Of a stretch of DNA of 64,000 bases, positions 59,834 through 64,000 are shown one piece after another. The position numbers and the translations under genes are program-made. Positions within the stretch are counted from its first letter, which is position 1; each line of letters begins with the position of its first letter. Source of the DNA: Siphonodentalium dalli. Its lineage: Eukaryota; Mollusca; Scaphopoda; Gadilida; Siphonodentaliidae. The stretch is from NCBI GenBank assembly GCA_032622095.1, contig CP136066.1, forward strand, positions 98,353,319 through 98,417,318, in the 5' to 3' direction. The notes beneath the pieces are model-generated. The model was not told the origin of the DNA, did not search any database, and saw only the letters and a program-made list of their open reading frames with translations.

Positions 59834-60314
59834 AGGCACGTGAGGCCTTAGTTGTCGAAAATATTCATATTTGTTCCAATCACCGTAAACAGAAAAACAT
59901 ACAGTTTCGTTCATATATACCATGACCATCGCGTAAACAGCATGTTATCATAAAGATTTACTATATTTTACCTAAGCAGGAGCCTGATTGTGTTACAGAA
60001 GACAGCACAATGCTGCTGGCTAATCACACACAAATGGCATAAACGCTCTTTATTCGTTCCATATCAGGAATTCACCAACAAAGAACGCTCTTTATGTTTA
60101 CCATCATAATATAAACAAACACCAGAAAAGTAACTTTTTATGCTTTTGTTTACATAACAATGGTCAAAGATATGACAATAACATACTGTTTATGCGATAT
60201 TTCTTATTTGTATACGGACAAAGTCTGTTGTTTTGTTGTTCTTTCTGTTTGTGGCGGTTTTTGACGGGTGGAAATATTTTCACAGGATACCCACCGCCAA
60301 GGTCAACCGTACCT
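59834..60314 (+). mobile_element. TTAA-flanked MITE, family 1 copy B
   Basis: It begins AGGCACGTGAGGCCTTAG after TTAA (59,830-59,833) and ends GGTCAACCGTACCT before TTAA (60,315-60,318). It is 481 bp and colinear with 32,098-32,587, lacking a few bases such as CATTAAAACG. Both TTAA flanks are intact here. It has no coding potential; the frame at 60,192-60,407 is translated MITE. Confidence 0.85.
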
Positions 60315-60479
60315 TTAATCATTACTTTCACACAAAACAAAGTTAATTTGAGGATGATAAGTTGCTCTAAGGATATTGTCAGTTATAACGAAGGAACAGT
60401 CTTCTAGTTATCCACATACATGTAGTACGGGCGTCACACGTATGTAAACTACAAGGTATGACTCTCACATGCCGAATGT

Positions 60480-61390
60480 ATCACTAATATCTTGCTCCAT
60501 CAATTTATTACATTGAACAATCAACTTGTTATTTATCAGCTTAGTTATCGAAATCAATTGCTTATTTGTTGTATTGATTAATCAAATTATTATATTGACT
60601 AATTTATCAAACTTAAAGGTACTCAATCCGAACAGAGGGTCCTCTTCTCAACAGATTCCAACAACAACAATCCGACCAGAGGGTCTTATATTACTATTTC
60701 TTTGGCTTTGGGGGTAAAAAATATTTGATTCGAGTCGAGGAACCCATCAAACAAAGCTCAGAGTTATTAGATATTGATTTTTGAAATTTGTTATTTTCTC
60801 GAGATGAGTACTAATAATTGCCGTCAGTTTCGTAACCTGCGCGAGATGTGTACACCAATCACAATTCAAACAGACAAGGATGGATAACTCTAAAATCAAG
60901 AGGTAATAATAACGCAATTTTGACTGAGTTCTGGGCCAGAAAGTATTCCCGATAATGAAAAATAATACATTTCTAAAATCGATATCTAACAAATCTGAGC
61001 TTTGATGGGTGACTTCCTCGACTCGAATAAAATATTTTTGACCCCCAAAGCCATTGAAATAGTAATTGAGAGGAGTTTTATCGGATTGAGTACCTTTAAA
61101 CAATCAAATTTGTTATCTTGATTAAACAACTATGTTATCTTGACTAATCACAATTTATTATCTTGAATAATCAATTGAGTTGTCTTTATTAATCAACTTA
61201 TTATCGATCTTAATTAATCAACTCAACTAACTTTATAAATCAACAAAGATATATTGATTAATCAACTAATTAATTTGTTTAATCACCAGTTTACTTAAAG
61301 TTAATATCATCTATAATTAACTCGGTTATCTTAATTAGACAAATTAACTAACTTCATTATTCAAACTAATTAGCTTGATTGTATTGGTCG
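60480..61390. repeat. Degenerate AT-rich tandem repeat hosting an insertion
   Basis: Loose 25-35-bp units of TTATCTTGATTAATCAACTAA-like sequence occur on both sides (60,480-60,612 and 61,100-61,380). The element at 60,617-61,095 sits between them. An AATAAA on the minus strand at 61,190-61,185 could serve the TIR gene. Confidence 0.6.
60617..61095. mobile_element. Compact foldback element, satellite-free relative
   Basis: 479 bp between TTAA (60,613-60,616) and TTAA (61,096-61,099). Inverted termini AGGTACTCAATCCGA and TCGGATTGAGTACCT, with further paired blocks (TTTCTTTGGCTTTGGGGGTA at 60,698 and its counterpart at 61,045; CGAGTCGAGGAACCCATCA and its counterpart). The central GAGTACTAATAATTGCC region corresponds to where the 10.4-kb element opens into satellite. 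Confidence 0.85.
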
Positions 61391-61515
61391 ATGGAATATA
61401 GCTACCAATTCGACCAGCTGGCGATCGAGCGACAAGTGAAAGTCTTTCTTGAGCACACTCCATGTTTGATGATATGCTCCAGAAGGTCAACCGTGTTGTT
61501 TTACCAATGTTATTG

Positions 61516-61686
61516 CTACAACAAGGAGCATGACCTCGAATGAATGGCGGCCGATCGCGGTGACGTCAGCAATGGTGTCACGTGCGAAATCGTTTGGGAT
61601 TGCCCGGGATGAGGTTGCGAATATGATGATGACGTATGCGTAGGACTCTGGTAGACCGCTGCCTCTGGTGGTGCAATCAGTTGTTT
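61516..61686 (-). CDS. Candidate terminal exon with Pro/Ser/Gln-rich tail (TIR gene or neighbour)
   Basis: A very good acceptor, GCTTTCTTTGCAG|, precedes AAACAACTG at 61,686. In the phase-0 frame, 56 codons encode a low-complexity hydrophilic peptide (start KQLIAPPEAAVYQSP, end RSCSLL) and stop at TAG (61,518-61,516). This composition suits a cytoplasmic C-terminal tail. A longer frame over the same bases (61,487-61,726) yields a hydrophobic peptide that ignores the acceptor and looks less likely. The upstream TIR exon ends at phase 0 on the same strand, so splicing 62,819 to 61,686 would be in frame. A possible AATAAA lies about 325 bp downstream. It could equally be the last exon of an unrelated gene. 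Confidence 0.5.
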   Translation of the reverse strand, partial: KQLIAPPEAAVYQSPTHTSSSYSQPHPGQSQTISHVTPLLTSPRSAAIHSRSCSLL

Positions 61687-61989
61687 CTGCAAAGAAAGCA
61701 GACGAGATGTATATCAACCCACACACTAGAGAGGTTCAGCAACGTTTATGAGCAACTTGTAACGTGAGTTACTATGGATATCGACATAGCGACGCATCTA
61801 AGCCACATGTGGAAAACGTACGAGTCCATGGTAGTCGCTTAGCGTATCGTTGCGTACGTGATAAGGCCGGGTTTATTGTGTCTACGTTAAACCGACGACA
61901 TGCAGAGGACTAATCGGGGGTTAATTTCGACAATGTGTTATGTAATAAGTCAAGGAACAGCATAGATTGCAGTTACAGTCATGTATATA

Positions 61990-62450
61990 TGTGACCCGCC
62001 GTATCAAATCCAGTCGTAAGTCGGGATTTTTTTAACCCTGTGCCAATGTATTCTCTTATATATGCGAGTCTACCATAGGTCACCTCGCATATATAAGAGA
62101 ATGCATTGGCTTAACAATTTTTTATCATGTTTTTTAAATAAATGTTTCTTACAATTTTTAGGACATAAAATAAAAAAAACATCCATTACCCTGCAGGGAG
62201 CCCCACACATATATATAAGCACATAGAAGAGTGTCGTCTGCTCATGTTTGTCTGGGGCTCTGTATGGGTGAAATTATAAAATTGTTAAAGAATACAAGAA
62301 AACATTATTAAAATTGTAAAAAATTCTTAGGCCAATGCATTCTCTTATATATGCGAGGCGACCTATGGCCGACTCGCATATAAAAGAGAATGCATTGGCA
62401 CAGGGTAAAAAAATCCCGACTTCCGACTGGATTTGATATGGCGGGTCACA
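61990..62450 (+). mobile_element. TGTGACCCGCC MITE, copy 2 (461 bp)
   Basis: Inverted ends TGTGACCCGCC...GGCGGGTCACA flanked by TA on both sides, suggestive of a Tc1/mariner-type MITE. Each terminus is followed by an internal palindrome (GCCAATG-ATTCTCTTATAT, then GCGAG, a GACC-ATAGGTC centre, and the return arm). The non-palindromic middle matches copy 1 at 38,689 in inverted orientation. Confidence 0.88.
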
Positions 62451-62494
62451 TACATGTATACGCAACAACTCTGTCTCACATTGCTTAACCATTT
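62363..62494 (-). CDS. Alternative terminal exon of the TIR gene, partly MITE-derived
   Basis: A strong acceptor, TTTCGTCTGCTTCCAG|, opens AAATGGTTAAGC at 62,494, in frame with the phase-0 end of the preceding TIR exon. It gives 43 residues starting KWLSNVRQSCC, and the W-x-x-x-V pattern could serve as the end of the TIR fold (box 3-like). After 44 nt the reading frame enters the MITE at 62,450. Roughly the last 28 residues and the TAG (62,365-62,363) are transposon sequence read from the inverted end. Either this splice form is used (an exonised MITE) or transcripts skip to 61,686. The sequence alone cannot decide. Confidence 0.4.
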   Translation of the reverse strand, partial: KWLSNVRQSCCVYMYVTRHIKSSRKSGFFYPVPMHSLLYASRP

Positions 62495-62818
62495 CTGGAA
62501 GCAGACGAAAGATAACAAACATGCAGAGGAAGTCATATTTATTGGAGGACAATGTTCAGATAGTAAATTCAACAAACGTGGTCGTTTTATTGAACTTACT
62601 ATATCAACATTTTATATGAGAACTACTCGTCGATGAGTATTTACTATAGATAGGGTAAACTAATTTTCGAAAAGCCCGAACTGTATGTGTTCTCTACAAC
62701 CGTATCCACAATTTAAAGATGCTGCCATTTCGAGCTTTCGTGTAGTTTCATGCCGCTGCATTTATGACATCTGCACACCAATGTACTTTGCTACCCAGAC
62801 GCCACATGGTTTACATAC

Positions 62819-62997
62819 CTTATTTTCCGTTACCATGGAGTCGATTCGGCATGAGATAGCATCTTCTGGTAGCATGCTCGTGTGATAGATATTTATTTTA
62901 TCCTTCAAACTGTTAAATTTGTCAGAAAGAGGACTTAATGTCCCGGATGGAGGCCAATCAACGTCATCATCCAAGAACACAAGTAGAATAGGCAAAC
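62819..62997 (-). CDS. TIR-domain gene, exon n+1
   Basis: TTTGCTTTCCAG|GTTTGCC starts the exon and AATAAG|GTATGT ends it. It takes two bases to complete the split Gly codon and then encodes 59 residues, LPILLVFLDDDVDWPPSGTL onward to MVTENK. The hydrophobic strand LPILLVFLDDD corresponds to the central beta strand after helix C of TIR domains, followed by a proline loop and another strand (KINIYHTS). It joins in frame to the exon at 63,826-63,986 at phase 1 and leaves at phase 0. TIR domains act in the cytoplasm as signalling adaptors or NAD-cleaving modules. Without the upstream exons the receptor or adaptor type is unknown. Confidence 0.7.
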
Positions 62998-63825
62998 CTG
63001 GAAAGCAAATTTCAATCTCGTAGTAACCAGGACTCGGTCATAGCCAATCAGAAGGTAGACGCGTGGATGTCTGATGCGAAACGTAGGCGGTGACGTCATA
63101 CTGCGAAGAAAGCCCTAGTATATAGCACTTGTAGTAAAGGGTGTAGTAAAGGGTGTCGGAATGTTTTAGACTATCGAACGCGTAGGCGAGTGGTTATATA
63201 TATAAAACCCTTGGAATCTACTGAATTCATTCTTCAGTTTCTATCCATTTAAATATTGGCATGATATACATTTAATTTAGACGGATATAAGTTAGCAAAC
63301 GACAGTTTAGAGGACAAATTCCGACGATTAATTTTATAATTAAAATAACCAAAATACCATAGGAATCTCTTATCACCCTTCATCTAGTGAGAAATGCTAA
63401 AAAAATGATTTCTAAAATATTTCTGACAAAAGCTAAAGATACAATAATCGCTCCTAAATGACTATAAATTTCATTGGCTTCAGGGTAACATATTTTATTC
63501 GAGTTTGATACCAATTTCCGTTGTTGAACAAAATGTTCATATATAATACTTTTTGGAAAAATTTCTACTAGATTTGACAGTGGTTCGCATTATTTTTGTG
63601 TAATTAATCGATTCTGATGACTAAAGTGTAGTTTGAAGACATATTGTTGTTGGAATCTGATGATACTGGGACCATCGAATCGGATTGTGTCCTTTTAAAT
63701 ATATTTAAATACAAATTAAAGTTATAGAGTTTAAAAAAATCGGCTCGCGAACTTTTTTTTCCAGCATAGTCCAGTGCATGTATTGTTAAGACTCTGAAAC
63801 GCTGCAATATTGTACATAAACTTAC
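62998..63825 (-). other. Intron of the TIR gene with promoter-like motifs on the plus strand
   Basis: 828-bp intron with a GTAAGT donor and TTTCCAG acceptor. On the plus strand it contains CCAAT (63,044), TGACGTCA (63,091-63,098) and TATATATAAAA (63,195-63,206), followed about 25-30 bp later by TTCAGTTTC. That spacing resembles a core promoter directed rightward, antisense to the TIR gene. The first plus-strand ATG downstream opens only a few codons. Confidence 0.4.
63195..63240 (+). promoter_or_regulatory. Possible antisense TATA promoter in the TIR intron
   Basis: TATATATAAAA at 63,195 with a candidate initiator TTCAGTTTC near 63,233, preceded by CRE and CCAAT motifs about 100 and 150 bp upstream. 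AT-rich DNA produces TATA words by chance, so this is weak. Confidence 0.2.
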
Positions 63826-63986
63826 CACTGTCGAAGGCGATTCTGCACTCTTTGAACATCGATTCGCTATTATAGTTCGAGTCTGATAACATCATTATCA
63901 CAGCATTGCTTGAGCATATTATATTCTCTATGGACGGAGATTCGTGAGTATTAGCGGATTTCTTCACATCGTACCTCTCCATCAAC
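63826..63986 (-). CDS. TIR-domain gene, exon n (5' part outside window)
   Basis: The exon is bounded by TTCAACTTTCAG| and AGTG|GTAAGT. It enters at phase 2, leaves at phase 1 and has 53 complete codons. The translation has the order SPSIENIICSSNAVIMMLSD, then NYNSESMFKECRIAFDSG. This fits the TIR pattern of an I-x-x-I-x-x-S helix, a hydrophobic strand ending in LS, Y-x-x-S, then S-x-W-C-x-x-E. In SESMFKE the Glu is kept, while the usual Trp and Cys are Ser and Met. The Glu position corresponds to the helix C glutamate that is catalytic in NADase TIRs; activity cannot be inferred from it alone. The 5' exons, with the first strand and BB loop, lie beyond position 64,000. Confidence 0.7.
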
Positions 63987-64000
63987 CTGAAAGTTGAATA

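Noticed and set aside
61487..61726. 79-residue hydrophobic minus-strand frame resembling a fragment of a VWA-like strand pattern
   Set aside because: It overlaps the exon defined by the strong GCTTTCTTTGCAG acceptor, whose phase-0 frame gives a more plausible tail with a stop. The VWA likeness does not extend to the metal-site motif.
62433..62885. Plus-strand frames overlapping the TIR exons
   Set aside because: They are shadows of the minus-strand exons and MITE and have no splice support.

Overview
This window looks like nuclear DNA from an invertebrate animal, probably a mollusc or another lophotrochozoan. The evidence is AT-rich intergenic DNA, canonical GT-AG splice junctions, signal-peptide/PAN-like first exons, a TIR-domain gene, a LINE tail and many non-autonomous DNA transposons. 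The species call is inference only. No bacterial operon, tRNA, rRNA or CRISPR is visible. More than half of the window is repetitive, and no complete gene is contained in it.

Layout. 1-9,600: a possible terminal exon at the left edge (minus strand), a LINE C-terminal relic, small tandem arrays, several dispersed-repeat fragments, and a plus-strand first exon with a signal peptide and PAN-like cysteines (8,377-8,671). 9,623-31,972: about 20.7 kb of one short-period minisatellite, whose monomer is a conserved GACGCTGAATAAAGTAAGCC-type core followed by a poly-C run. It is split by a 1.6-kb insertion (11,895-13,488) and built of alternating monomer subtypes with duplicated blocks. 32,000-46,700: a mosaic of TIR and foldback elements, including a 1,186-bp hAT-like element with a perfect 8-bp target duplication, a 1.4-kb palindromic element and two MITE families with second copies elsewhere. 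A second PAN-like first exon (45,047-45,364, minus) and an unassigned candidate exon (46,139-46,469, minus) lie at the right end of this part.

46,765-57,201: a 10.4-kb TTAA-flanked foldback structure. Its near-identical inverted ends enclose a 180-bp satellite that changes orientation once, at 49,001-49,004. Its right arm holds a 3,212-bp duplicated block. A 479-bp relative without the satellite sits at 60,617-61,095. 57,210-61,400: a promoter-like motif cluster, further MITEs and AT-rich tandem DNA.

61,500-64,000: the clearest gene, the 3' part of a minus-strand TIR-domain gene. Exons at 63,826-63,986 and 62,819-62,997 join in frame through good splice sites. Two alternative terminal exons are possible. 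One (62,363-62,494) runs into a MITE that supplies the last residues and the stop. The other (61,516-61,686) encodes a Pro/Ser/Gln-rich tail.

The coding pieces (two PAN-like secreted or surface proteins and a TIR protein) are of kinds expanded in invertebrate recognition and immune repertoires, but nothing here shows that they act together. The most unusual content is structural: the poly-C minisatellite and the satellite-bearing foldback element.
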